This document shows, piece by piece, positions 8,513 through 14,895 of a DNA stretch of 22,434 bases. The notes under the pieces were generated by a model that saw only the letters and a list, made by a program, of their open reading frames with translations, searched no databases and had not been told where the DNA came from. Position 1 is the first letter of the stretch, and each line of letters opens with the position of its first letter. The translations under genes were made by a program, and so were the position numbers. Source of the stretch: Holophagaceae bacterium UBA692 (GTDB taxonomy: Bacteria; Acidobacteriota; Holophagae; Holophagales; Holophagaceae); contig DBMS01000014.1 in the NCBI GenBank assembly GCA_002297665.1, positions 1 through 22,434 on the forward strand, written 5' to 3'.

Positions 8513-10392
8513 ACGCGCACCTTGAGCCGCTTGAGGGTCCGGGGAAGGGGCACGCCGTGCGCGTCCCAGCCGCGGATCTCGTAGTACCGAGGCAGGAGCT
8601 CGGCCAGGGGATGCCCCGAGGTCATGTGCTTGAAGAGCGGCTCGTTGAGGATCCGGTCCGGCAGGGTGTCGTCGGCTCCGGTCAGGCCCTCCCGCAGGTT
8701 GTACATGCGCTCCAGGTTGAAGATCCGCGCGCCGATCTCCTGCAGGTGGCCGGGGGTGAAGCGCATGCCGGTGACGCGGGACAGCCACGTGTCCAGCCAG
8801 GTGGCCTGGAAGAGCTTGGCGCCCATGATGAGGCGGTAGGCGGGCCCGCTGTTCTCGAAGAGCACCCGGGCCAGCCGGTGCATCCAGCCTCCGGGCTTGA
8901 GGGCGTGCACGTGCCTGGGCACCAGCCCGTACGTCGTGAAGACGCACAGCACCATGGAGTTCACCGCGCAGGCCAGGTTCTGCTGCACCACGGGGATCTC
9001 GGCCTTGAGCTTGAGGTTCTGGGGGTTGATGGTCAGGGGGCCGGTGCTCTCGAAGTACATGCTGGCCCCCTGCACGTGGCAGCCGCCGCGGTTGGTGGTG
9101 GCGTATTCCACCCCCTGGGCGAACGAGCCCCGGGGATCGTAGGCGGAGAGCTCCAGGCCCTTGACGTGCATGGCGAATTCCTTGCCGCCGAACTTCCGGC
9201 TCATGCGCCGCGTGCCCTCCGCCAGCTCATCGCCCAACCCGCGCCGGTGGGCGATGGCGTCGATCATCTCCGCCACCCCCTCGGGGTTGCCGAAGGCCAG
9301 GCCCGTGGCGAGCATCCCGCGCTCCTGGAGCTCCATGGCGAACCCCAGGGTCACCCCCAGGCTGATGGTGTCCAGGCCCAGGTCGTCGGCCATCCAGTTC
9401 CACCGGTTCACCAGGGCCAGGTCGGTGATGCCCAGGTTGGTGCCCATCATCCCGGCCGTTTCGTACTCGGGCCCCTTGACCCGCCCGGCCCCGGGCACCT
9501 CCACCTCCCGGCCGCAGGCCACGGGGCAGTGCAGGCAGCTGGAGCGCACCCCCACCAGGCCGTGGTCCTCGAGGTATTCGCCCGACAGGCCCATGGCATC
9601 GGGGTGGTGCCCCGCCTGGAAGTTGCGGGTGGGGAGCATGTTGCGGCCGTTGGTGGTGTTGACGATCCCCAGGGTCCCGAACCTGCGCAGCTTCTCGCCC
9701 AGCACCGGATGCCCCTTGAAGACCTGCCGCACCCACTGGGTGTATTTCTTGAACCCCGCCTCGTCCTCCATCTCGAGCTTGCGGGTGCCCTGGGCGGAAA
9801 GGGCCTTGAGGCCCTTGGAGCCCATGACCGCCCCCACGCCGCAGCGCCCCGCGATGCGGGCGTCGGAGACGATGCCGGCGTAGAGGACCTTGTTCTCCCC
9901 CGCGGGCCCGATGACCGCGTGGTGCATGCCCTTGCCCAGGGCCTTCTGGGTGGCCTCCGTGCCCAGTCCCCAGAGCTCCGACGCGTCCAGGAACCGCACC
10001 GCGTCCGCGTCGCCGTCGATCTCCACGCGCACCGGCAACTCCGACCGCCCCTGCACCACCACCACGTCGATGCCCGCCTTCTTCAGGCCGAAGGCGAAGG
10101 ACCCGCCGCAGGCCGAGCTCCCGATGCCCCCGGTCAGGGGGCTCTTGCACACCACCGCGAACCGGTTGGACTGGGGCGCCAGGGACCCGTTGAGCGGTCC
10201 GGTGGCGAATATCAGCGGGTTCTCCGGCCCCAGCGGGTCGATGCCGGGCTGGGTCAGGTCGTAGAGCAGCCGCGTGCCGTACCCCTTGCCGCCCAGGTAG
10301 AGGCGGGCGATGGCCTCGTCCAGGGGCTTGAAGGCGAAGGTGCGGGCCCCCAGGTCGAGCTCCAGCACGCGCCCGGCGAATCCCTTGATCAC
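8509..10392 (-). CDS. aor: Tungsten-type aldehyde ferredoxin oxidoreductase (AOR family)
   Basis: A 627-aa protein, the usual AOR length (~600-630 aa). The start is GTG at 10392 (VIKGFAGRVLELDLG, the standard AOR opening), preceded by a purine-rich GGGAGGG ribosome site. The N-terminal domain carries GGKGYGTRLLYDL and the pterin-contacting stretch ATGPLNGSLAPQSNRFAVVCKSPLTGG. The [4Fe-4S] ligands are C286-x2-C289-x3-C293 (CLHCPVAC) plus a fourth Cys, C483, in MVLCVF, the same layout as Pyrococcus furiosus AOR. Family enzymes oxidise aldehydes to carboxylates, or reduce acids in reverse, with ferredoxin as electron carrier, using a tungsten bis-pyranopterin. The physiological aldehyde cannot be read from sequence. 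No ferredoxin-like or BamC-like partner subunit is adjacent. It overlaps moaD-like by ATGA and lies 59 bases downstream of the aldo/keto reductase gene, so the three are probably co-transcribed. Confidence 0.93.
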   Translation of the reverse strand: MIKGFAGRVLELDLGARTFAFKPLDEAIARLYLGGKGYGTRLLYDLTQPGIDPLGPENPLIFATGPLNGSLAPQSNRFAVVCKSPLTGGIGSSACGGSFAFGLKKAGIDVVVVQGRSELPVRVEIDGDADAVRFLDASELWGLGTEATQKALGKGMHHAVIGPAGENKVLYAGIVSDARIAGRCGVGAVMGSKGLKALSAQGTRKLEMEDEAGFKKYTQWVRQVFKGHPVLGEKLRRFGTLGIVNTTNGRNMLPTRNFQAGHHPDAMGLSGEYLEDHGLVGVRSSCLHCPVACGREVEVPGAGRVKGPEYETAGMMGTNLGITDLALVNRWNWMADDLGLDTISLGVTLGFAMELQERGMLATGLAFGNPEGVAEMIDAIAHRRGLGDELAEGTRRMSRKFGGKEFAMHVKGLELSAYDPRGSFAQGVEYATTNRGGCHVQGASMYFESTGPLTINPQNLKLKAEIPVVQQNLACAVNSMVLCVFTTYGLVPRHVHALKPGGWMHRLARVLFENSGPAYRLIMGAKLFQATWLDTWLSRVTGMRFTPGHLQEIGARIFNLERMYNLREGLTGADDTLPDRILNEPLFKHMTSGHPLAELLPRYYEIRGWDAHGVPLPRTLKRLKVRV

Positions 10393-10424
10393 ATGTCCCT
10401 CCCGGTCCCCGGCATGGCGACCGA

Positions 10425-10430
10425 AGTATA
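10425..10430 (-). promoter_or_regulatory. Possible -10 element upstream of AOR
   Basis: On the minus strand the hexamer TATACT lies about 33 bases before the AOR GTG, in the 59-base gap after the aldo/keto reductase gene. It differs from TATAAT at one base and stands out in GC-rich surroundings. No convincing -35 hexamer is found 16-18 bases upstream, so AOR may simply be transcribed with the upstream gene. Confidence 0.25.
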
Positions 10431-10451
10431 GCCCAAGGCGCGGACGGGGCA

Positions 10452-11480
10452 TCATCGCCCCAGGGCGAAGGCGAGCCGGCGGAACGTCCCGGCCAGCCAG
10501 GCCCGGAGGCCCCCCAGGCCCAGGGTGTCCCACGGCGTTCCGCTGGCCTGCTCCAGCAGCCGGAGATCCTGGCCGGAGAGTTCCAGCCGCGCGGCGCGCA
10601 CCAGGCTGGCCAGTTGCTCGTGGCTGGTGGCGCTGGCGATGGGCGCGGTCACCCCTTCCCGCGTCAGGAGCCAGGCCAGCGCCACCTCCCCGGGCCGGGC
10701 GCCAAGGCGGTCCGCCACCTGGTCCAGGGCGCCCAGGATGCGCTGGCCCCGCCCGCCCAGGAAGCGCGCCAGGTCCGCGCCCCGGGGGCTCTTGTCCAGG
10801 TCCGCCCGGGAGCGGTATTTGCCGGTGAGAAAGCCCCGCGCCAGGCCGCTGTGGGCCAGGACGCCCAGGCCTTCGCGCACCGCCAGGCGCCGCAGCCCGC
10901 CCTCGAAGCCGGTGCGGCTGCAGAGGTTGTACTCGGGTTGCAGGGTCTGGTAGGCGGGCAGGCCCAGGGCCCGCGCCGCCTTCAGGGACGCCTCCACCTG
11001 GGCGGCATGCATGTTCGAGCATCCGATGGCCCGGACCTTTCCCGCCGACATCAGGTTCGCGAAGGCGCCCAGGGTCTCCCCCGGCGCGGTGGCCGGATCC
11101 GGCCAGTGGGCCTGGTACAGGTCGATGCGGTCGGTCTGCAGCCGCGCCAGGGAGTCCTCCGCCGCCCGGGCGATCCAGGCGGCCGACAGGCCCCGGCGCC
11201 CGTCGCGGAAGTCGCCCCCCACCTTCGTGAACACCAGCACCCGCTCGCGCATGCCCGGGCGGGCCCGCAGCCACCGGCCGAGGATGCCCTCGGACTCCCC
11301 GCCCCGGTTGCCTGCCGCCCAGACGGAATAGATGTCGGCCGTGTCGATGGCGTTGAAACCCGCGTCGACGAACGCGTCGAGCAGCCCGAAGCTGGTCCGC
11401 TCGTCGATGGTCCACCCGAACACATTGGACCCCAGGACCAGCGGCGCCACCCTCAGCCCCGTGGACCCGAGGGGCCGCAT
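10452..11480 (-). CDS. Aldo/keto reductase
   Basis: A 342-aa NAD(P)H-dependent oxidoreductase of the AKR (alpha/beta)8 superfamily. Starting at ATG 11480 gives MRPLGSTGLRVAPLVLGSNV, which aligns with the usual AKR N-terminus. An in-frame ATG at 11540 would add 20 low-complexity residues (MISTQAPNATQPASGTSGPG) and cannot be excluded. The catalytic tetrad is visible: D46 and Y51 in AIDTADIYS, K86 in VFTKVG and H125 in YQAHWPD. Other landmarks are IGCSNMHAAQVE, LQPEYNLCSR and the C-terminal cofactor segment TREGVTAPIASATSHEQL. AKRs of this branch reduce aldehydes and ketones to alcohols. It lies first in a minus-strand cluster with AOR and MoaD, suggesting linked aldehyde metabolism, though the substrate is unknown. 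It is divergent from the TetR gene at 11685. Confidence 0.9.
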   Translation of the reverse strand: MRPLGSTGLRVAPLVLGSNVFGWTIDERTSFGLLDAFVDAGFNAIDTADIYSVWAAGNRGGESEGILGRWLRARPGMRERVLVFTKVGGDFRDGRRGLSAAWIARAAEDSLARLQTDRIDLYQAHWPDPATAPGETLGAFANLMSAGKVRAIGCSNMHAAQVEASLKAARALGLPAYQTLQPEYNLCSRTGFEGGLRRLAVREGLGVLAHSGLARGFLTGKYRSRADLDKSPRGADLARFLGGRGQRILGALDQVADRLGARPGEVALAWLLTREGVTAPIASATSHEQLASLVRAARLELSGQDLRLLEQASGTPWDTLGLGGLRAWLAGTFRRLAFALGR

Positions 11481-11632
11481 GCCGGGGCCGGAGGTCCCCG
11501 AAGCCGGTTGGGTCGCGTTGGGGGCCTGGGTGGAAATCATGCGGAATCCCCGGGAAGGTGGTCCCATGATCCCACGGCCTGAATCCCGGCCCATCAATTG
11601 TTCCCGCACGGGCCCGCTGCCCGCCCAACCGA

Positions 11633-11668
11633 TGGACCCTGCGCCCCCGATGCGGGAAGATGGGTCCA
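11633..11668. repeat. Short inverted repeat between divergent AKR and TetR genes
   Basis: Arms TGGACCC (11633-11639) and GGGTCCA (11662-11668) separated by 22 bases, within the ~200-base divergent intergenic region. It could be part of an operator or a leader stem, but seven-base arms are expected by chance at this GC content. No clear sigma-70 promoter is visible for either gene here. Confidence 0.25.
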
Positions 11669-11684
11669 ATGGATGGGAATCCGC

Positions 11685-12344
11685 ATGGAAAACGCAGCAC
11701 AAGACACCCGCACGATCCTGATTCAATCGGCCCTGGCCTGCTTCGCGGAGCGCGGGTTCGACGGCACGAGCACGCGGATGATCGCGGACCATGCCCAGCG
11801 CCCCCTGTCGCTGCTGGCCCACTATTTCCGGAACAAGGAAGGCATGTATTTTGAAGTCTTCAAGTTCCTGTTCGAGACGAAATTGATGCAAAAGGGCAAG
11901 CCGCCCATTCCCGAAGGCGGTTTCACCCCCCGGGACAAGCAGGACGCCATCCGCATCCTCCGGGAACTGATCCACGACCTTTTCGCCGATATCGCGCGGG
12001 ACCCCAGGAACCAGGATCCCCTCCATGAGTGCGGATCCCGGCTCTGGCTCCAGGAGGTCCGCTCCCCGCGGGAGTGCCTGCGGCCGCTGTTCATCAAGTA
12101 CATCGGCCCCGTGACCGCGACCATGAAGGCCTGCGTCCAGACCCTGCGTCCCGACCTGACCGAAGGCGAGGTCCTCTTCACCGGGGCCTCCATCATGGGG
12201 ATGATGACGGGCCACGGCTCCATGGCGGGCCTGAACCGGGTGGTCTGGGGCGAGAACGTAACCCCCGCCAGCCAGTTCGCGGCCTGCGAACGCCTGGTGG
12301 ACCTGGCCCTGGGCGGGCTCATGGGCGGCCAGCGGCTGGACTAG
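11685..12344 (+). CDS. TetR-family transcriptional regulator (first of two paralogs)
   Basis: A 219-aa regulator. The N-terminal TetR helix-turn-helix spans residues ~9-58 (ILIQSALACFAERGFDGTST, RMIADHAQRPLSLLAHYFRN, KEGMYFEVFKFLF). I chose ATG 11685 (MENAAQDTR), with a GGATGGGA ribosome-like site just upstream; an in-frame ATG at 11673 would add four residues. The C-terminal ligand/dimer domain resembles the CerR-like (DUF1956-type) group. It is clearly paralogous to the TetR gene at 14206: both share LxQxALACFA, YF+xKEGxYxEVFK and a CxxxLRPDLTExE segment followed by GxNRVVW or ELNKLVW. It is divergent from the aldo/keto reductase gene and upstream of the YCII/DUF3187 pair. Likely targets are one or both neighbours; the ligand is unknown. 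Confidence 0.92.
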   Translation: MENAAQDTRTILIQSALACFAERGFDGTSTRMIADHAQRPLSLLAHYFRNKEGMYFEVFKFLFETKLMQKGKPPIPEGGFTPRDKQDAIRILRELIHDLFADIARDPRNQDPLHECGSRLWLQEVRSPRECLRPLFIKYIGPVTATMKACVQTLRPDLTEGEVLFTGASIMGMMTGHGSMAGLNRVVWGENVTPASQFAACERLVDLALGGLMGGQRLD

Positions 12345-12400
12345 CCGTCCCGGCCGGCGGGAAGAAGACGGGCATCGGGTGGCCTTGGCCGTCTGGCCGG

Positions 12401-12420
12401 GCGAGGTCGAACGTCCGATT
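12401..12420. promoter_or_regulatory. Degenerate copy of the TetR palindrome
   Basis: The stretch matches the perfect 20-bp palindrome at 14174-14193 at 14 of 20 positions, including the continuous right-hand end CCGATT and the core GGTCG-ACG. It sits in the 284-base gap between the first TetR gene and the YCII-like gene. It is a candidate operator for either TetR paralog; binding is an inference from similarity. Confidence 0.4.
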
Positions 12421-12448
12421 CAAACTTCACGCTTCCCCCTCGGGGGTG

Positions 12449-12475
12449 TGTCACGAAACCCTTACATTCGTGACA
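12449..12475. promoter_or_regulatory. Perfect 9-9-9 inverted repeat, probable operator
   Basis: Arms TGTCACGAA (12449-12457) and TTCGTGACA (12467-12475) are perfect reverse complements around a 9-base spacer. They lie in an unusually AT-rich stretch (12449-12510) about 155 bases before the YCII-like start. The geometry, about one helical turn and a half between arm centres, is typical of a dimeric regulator site. GTGACA at 12470-12475 with TATGAC at 12491-12496 could form a weak promoter with 15-base spacing. The sequence differs from the TetR palindrome, so a different regulator is implied. Confidence 0.5.
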
Positions 12476-12556
12476 GAATCGTCATCAAAATATGACAAAT
12501 ATACCCCTTGCGGAAGTTTGGCAAAGGACGGATCCTGAATCATCAATTTGAACAAC

Positions 12557-12566
12557 TGACCGATTA
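12557..12566. promoter_or_regulatory. Half-site matching the TetR palindrome
   Basis: Contains GACCGATTA, identical to nine contiguous bases of the right half of the palindrome at 14174-14193 plus its flanking A. The left half is not conserved. It lies 63 bases before the YCII-like start. Taken alone a nine-base match is weak; it is listed because two other related sites occur in the same regulatory neighbourhood. Confidence 0.25.
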
Positions 12567-12628
12567 ACCCCATCGCACGCTTTCAGCGCCCCCGCCCCAA
12601 GCCGTCCGTCCGGCCCCAGGAGCCCGCC

Positions 12629-12934
12629 ATGACGCAACGCCTCGTAACCTTCACCTTCCACGTGCCGCCCAAGGACATCAGCCCCCTCCGGATGCGGGGC
12701 CACCAGGACCTGCTCCGGGAAGGGGAAGGACGCGGCCTCTTCCGCCTGCTGGGAGCGGCGGACGGGGACGCGGCTCCCATCGCCCTGGCGCCCGCGGGCA
12801 CCGGCGCGGCCCTCATCGCCTTCCTGGCCCAGGACCCCCTGCTGGCCGGGGGCATGGCCAGCTATCACTTCACCGGGTGCGGAAGGCGCGAAGCGTCGGC
12901 CACCCCCTGGGGGCGGCTCCGCAAAGGCGCCTGA
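12629..12934 (+). CDS. YCII-like small protein
   Basis: A 101-aa protein with a clear AGGAG ribosome site seven bases before the ATG. The pattern resembles the YCII (YciI-like) ferredoxin-fold domain: an opening strand MTQRLVTFTFHVP, a helix with GHQDLLREGEGRGLFRLLGA, a strand and helix APAGTGAALIAFLAQDPLLAGGMASYHFTG. The family's characteristic His is present in GHQDLL, and the acidic residue of the DP motif in AQDPLLAGG. YCII proteins are mostly uncharacterised; some are linked to dechlorination or act as small dimeric enzymes or sensors. The gene ends two bases before the DUF3187 start, so it is probably co-translated with it. The C-terminal ~20 residues (GRREASATPWGRLRKGA) are poorly conserved-looking. 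Family call is moderate. Confidence 0.65.
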   Translation: MTQRLVTFTFHVPPKDISPLRMRGHQDLLREGEGRGLFRLLGAADGDAAPIALAPAGTGAALIAFLAQDPLLAGGMASYHFTGCGRREASATPWGRLRKGA

Positions 12935-12936
12935 CC

Positions 12937-14013
12937 GTGCCCCCCCGGCCCGGGGTCCTGGCCCTGGCCGCGGGGCTCGCCCTGGGAGCCCAGGACCTGG
13001 ATACGGGGCCCGCCCCCACCCGGGAGATGTTCCCCCTGTACCTCAGCACCCTGGCCTACCAGCCGGTGGCCCCGGCGCCCCTGGGCCGCGGACGCTGGCG
13101 GGTGGACCTGGACCACATGCGGGCCAACACCTTCGAATTCTCGGACGTCTTCAAGAACGTCCCGCCCGGCGAGCCTCCGGGACGGATCATCGTGTCCCGG
13201 GAGCGCGCCGGGGCCACCGCCGCCGCCCACCCGGAGATGCCCGTCCTGTTCTACTTCGACGACGAGGTGCAGCGGACCTCCCTGCGGGTCCGGGTGGGTC
13301 TCTCCGAACGCACGGACGCCTGGGTGGAAATCCCCTTCGTCAGCCACGGCGGGGGGGACCTGGACGGGGCGATCGAGGGGTTCCACGCCCTGGGGTTCAA
13401 GCAGTTCGGCCGGGACCGGATCCGCCAGGACCAGATGACCTTGGCCGTCATGACCTACGGCCGGCTGGCGTTCTTCACGGACCAGCCCCTGCGCACCCGG
13501 GCCCAGGACCCCACCTTCGGGATGGTGCACCGGTTCCTCGCCCGGCCCGGCCTGGACGTTTCCTTCCAGGTGACCCTGAAGCCCCCGGTCACCACCCTCT
13601 ACGGCACCTTCCGCTCCGGGTGGGACCACGGCCTGGGCCTGGCGGCCCGGTGGCAGGCCGCGCCGGACCACGTCCTCCATGGGGGCTTTGGCCTCATCCG
13701 CCGGCCCCGGGGCACGCTGGCGTTCTCGAACCTTCCCTTTGGCCGTATGTCCGGCGGCTGGGGCGGTCACGGCACCTGGGAATACCGGCGCTGGAAACGG
13801 CTCCGCCCCTTCATCCAGCTCTACGCCCAGAGCGGCTTCCTGCCGCCGCAGCCCCACCAGAAGCTCCACCGCCCCAGCCTGCAGCACGACCTGGGGTGCC
13901 ACTGGCTCCTGCCCGGCAACGCCGCGCTCACCTTCCGGTACCTCAACAACATCACCCACAACGAGAACACCGCGGACATGGGCCTGGGCCTCAGCCTCTC
14001 GGCCGCCTTCTGA
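12937..14013 (+). CDS. DUF3187-family outer-membrane-type protein
   Basis: A 358-aa exported protein. I chose GTG 12937, two bases after the upstream stop, because it gives a compact signal peptide (MPPRPGVLALAAGLALGA, cleavage near residue 18). An upstream in-frame GTG at 12877 would bury that signal. The body is rich in alternating beta-strand patterns of a barrel or envelope protein: RWRVDLDHMRANTFEF, LRVRVGLSERTDAWVEIPFV, SHGGGDLDGAIEGFHALGF, and repeated strand pairs up to the final aromatic GLSLSAAF, a typical outer-membrane C-terminal Phe. The LSER...EIPFVSHGGGDLDGAIEGFH stretch is characteristic of DUF3187. Function in this family is unknown; transport of a hydrophobic compound is a guess. 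Neighbouring TetR genes and an RND pump suggest an envelope or stress role. Confidence 0.82.
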   Translation: MPPRPGVLALAAGLALGAQDLDTGPAPTREMFPLYLSTLAYQPVAPAPLGRGRWRVDLDHMRANTFEFSDVFKNVPPGEPPGRIIVSRERAGATAAAHPEMPVLFYFDDEVQRTSLRVRVGLSERTDAWVEIPFVSHGGGDLDGAIEGFHALGFKQFGRDRIRQDQMTLAVMTYGRLAFFTDQPLRTRAQDPTFGMVHRFLARPGLDVSFQVTLKPPVTTLYGTFRSGWDHGLGLAARWQAAPDHVLHGGFGLIRRPRGTLAFSNLPFGRMSGGWGGHGTWEYRRWKRLRPFIQLYAQSGFLPPQPHQKLHRPSLQHDLGCHWLLPGNAALTFRYLNNITHNENTADMGLGLSLSAAF

Positions 14014-14032
14014 ATCCCGGGCGACATGAATC

Positions 14033-14052
14033 AATCGTTCGTATGAACAACG
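14033..14052. promoter_or_regulatory. Second degenerate copy of the TetR palindrome
   Basis: Matches the perfect palindrome at 14174-14193 at 14 of 20 positions (shared AATCG-TCGTA-GA), and is itself partly symmetric (GTTCGTATGAAC, 10 of 12). It lies 20 bases past the DUF3187 stop and about 140 bases upstream of the main site, a spacing compatible with a secondary operator for looping or cooperative repression. Functional role is inference. Confidence 0.35.
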
Positions 14053-14061
14053 GGCCGCTCC

Positions 14062-14089
14062 GGGCCCCCCGGTGGTCAATCCGGGGCCC
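14062..14089 (+). terminator. Weak candidate terminator after DUF3187 gene
   Basis: A GGGCCCC / GGGGCCC stem (14062-14068 with 14083-14089) and 14-base loop, about 50 bases after the DUF3187 stop. There is no T-run after the stem, so intrinsic termination is doubtful. Confidence 0.25.
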
Positions 14090-14141
14090 AACCTGAAAAT
14101 TCCAATTTGTGGTTCCAGGGTGAAAGCGCGAGAGAAGTTTC

Positions 14142-14170
14142 TTGTTTTGCTTGGACGATCGAACTATTCT
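14142..14170 (+). promoter_or_regulatory. Predicted promoter of second TetR / efflux operon
   Basis: TTGTTT (14142-14147) and TATTCT (14165-14170) are separated by 17 bases, the optimal sigma-70 spacing, in a locally AT-rich stretch. The expected transcription start (~14177) falls inside the perfect palindrome that follows, so a repressor bound there would block initiation. Confidence 0.5.
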
Positions 14171-14173
14171 CTA

Positions 14174-14193
14174 AATCGGTCGTACGACCGATT
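14174..14193. promoter_or_regulatory. Perfect 20-bp palindrome, probable TetR operator
   Basis: AATCGGTCGTACGACCGATT is a complete 20-bp palindrome without spacer. It directly follows the predicted -10 element and ends one base before the AGGTGA ribosome site (14194-14199) of the TetR gene at 14206. Position and symmetry are those of an autoregulatory TetR operator, which would control the regulator together with the efflux genes that overlap it. Which of the two TetR paralogs binds it is not determined by sequence. Confidence 0.8.
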
Positions 14194-14205
14194 AGGTGAT
14201 CCGCC

Positions 14206-14895
14206 ATGAGCGCATCCATACCCACAACCTGCCCCGACACCCGGGATTCCCTCCTGCAAGCGGCCCTGGCCTGCTTCGCCAAATACGGCTACGACGCCAC
14301 ATCAATCCGCCTCATCGCCTCCATGGCCGGGAAGAACTCCTCCCTCATCTCCTACTATTTCAAGAGCAAGGAAGGCCTCTACCGGGAGGTCTTCAAGCAC
14401 CTGCTGCTCCGCTTCCAGGGCTGCGAGCCCGAGGAGCCCTCCGCCTCGTCGCCGGCGGACCCCCGGGAGCGCCTCAATCACCACTTCCGGCGCCTCCTGC
14501 GCCAGGTGGAGGAGCACCTGCGCTCCCAGGATCCGCTGCAGCGGCAGGCCGCCTGGCTTTTCATGGCCGAACTGCACTGCCCCAAGGACGAGGTCAAGGA
14601 CCTGATCCTGGGCCGCATCGCCCCGGCGGTGGCGGAGATCCGGGCCTGCCTCCTGGCGCTCCGCCCGGATCTGACCGAGCCCGAGCTGGCCTTCTGGGGC
14701 ATCACGCTACAGGGCATGTGCATGACCCATTCCCTCCACATCGAACTGAACAAACTCGTTTGGCCGGCCGCCGACACCACCCTCTCCCTGGAGGAGATGG
14801 CGGACCGGCTGACGGATTTCGCATGCAGGGGGCTCGGCGCCCCCGGACCTTTCCCCCCCGCCCCCGGCAAGCCCAAGGAGCCCATCCATGCCTAG
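14206..14895 (+). CDS. TetR-family regulator of the RND efflux operon (second paralog)
   Basis: A 229-aa regulator with an AGGTGA ribosome site six bases before the ATG. The TetR DNA-binding domain covers residues ~12-65 (SLLQAALACFAKYGYDATSI, RLIASMAGKNSSLISYYFKS, KEGLYREVFKHLLL). The C-terminal domain is CerR/DUF1956-like, with DQ-type helices and CLLALRPDLTEPELAFWGITLQG. The last ~20 residues are Pro-rich (APGPFPPAPGKPKEP). Its stop overlaps the adaptor gene start by eight bases, so regulator and pump are one transcript, as for many local RND repressors. The palindrome at 14174-14193 supports autorepression. The inducer is unknown; presumably a substrate of the pump. It is a paralog of the TetR gene at 11685. 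Confidence 0.93.
   Translation: MSASIPTTCPDTRDSLLQAALACFAKYGYDATSIRLIASMAGKNSSLISYYFKSKEGLYREVFKHLLLRFQGCEPEEPSASSPADPRERLNHHFRRLLRQVEEHLRSQDPLQRQAAWLFMAELHCPKDEVKDLILGRIAPAVAEIRACLLALRPDLTEPELAFWGITLQGMCMTHSLHIELNKLVWPAADTTLSLEEMADRLTDFACRGLGAPGPFPPAPGKPKEPIHA

Noticed and set aside
11480..11540. Longer start of the aldo/keto reductase at ATG 11540
   Set aside because: The extra 20 residues are low in complexity and lie before the conserved AKR opening. Kept only as an alternative, since neither start has a strong ribosome site.
12877..12936. Upstream GTG start of the DUF3187 gene
   Set aside because: It would overlap the YCII-like gene by 58 bases and place 20 charged residues before the signal peptide. 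The GTG at 12937 gives a clean signal and a two-base gap.
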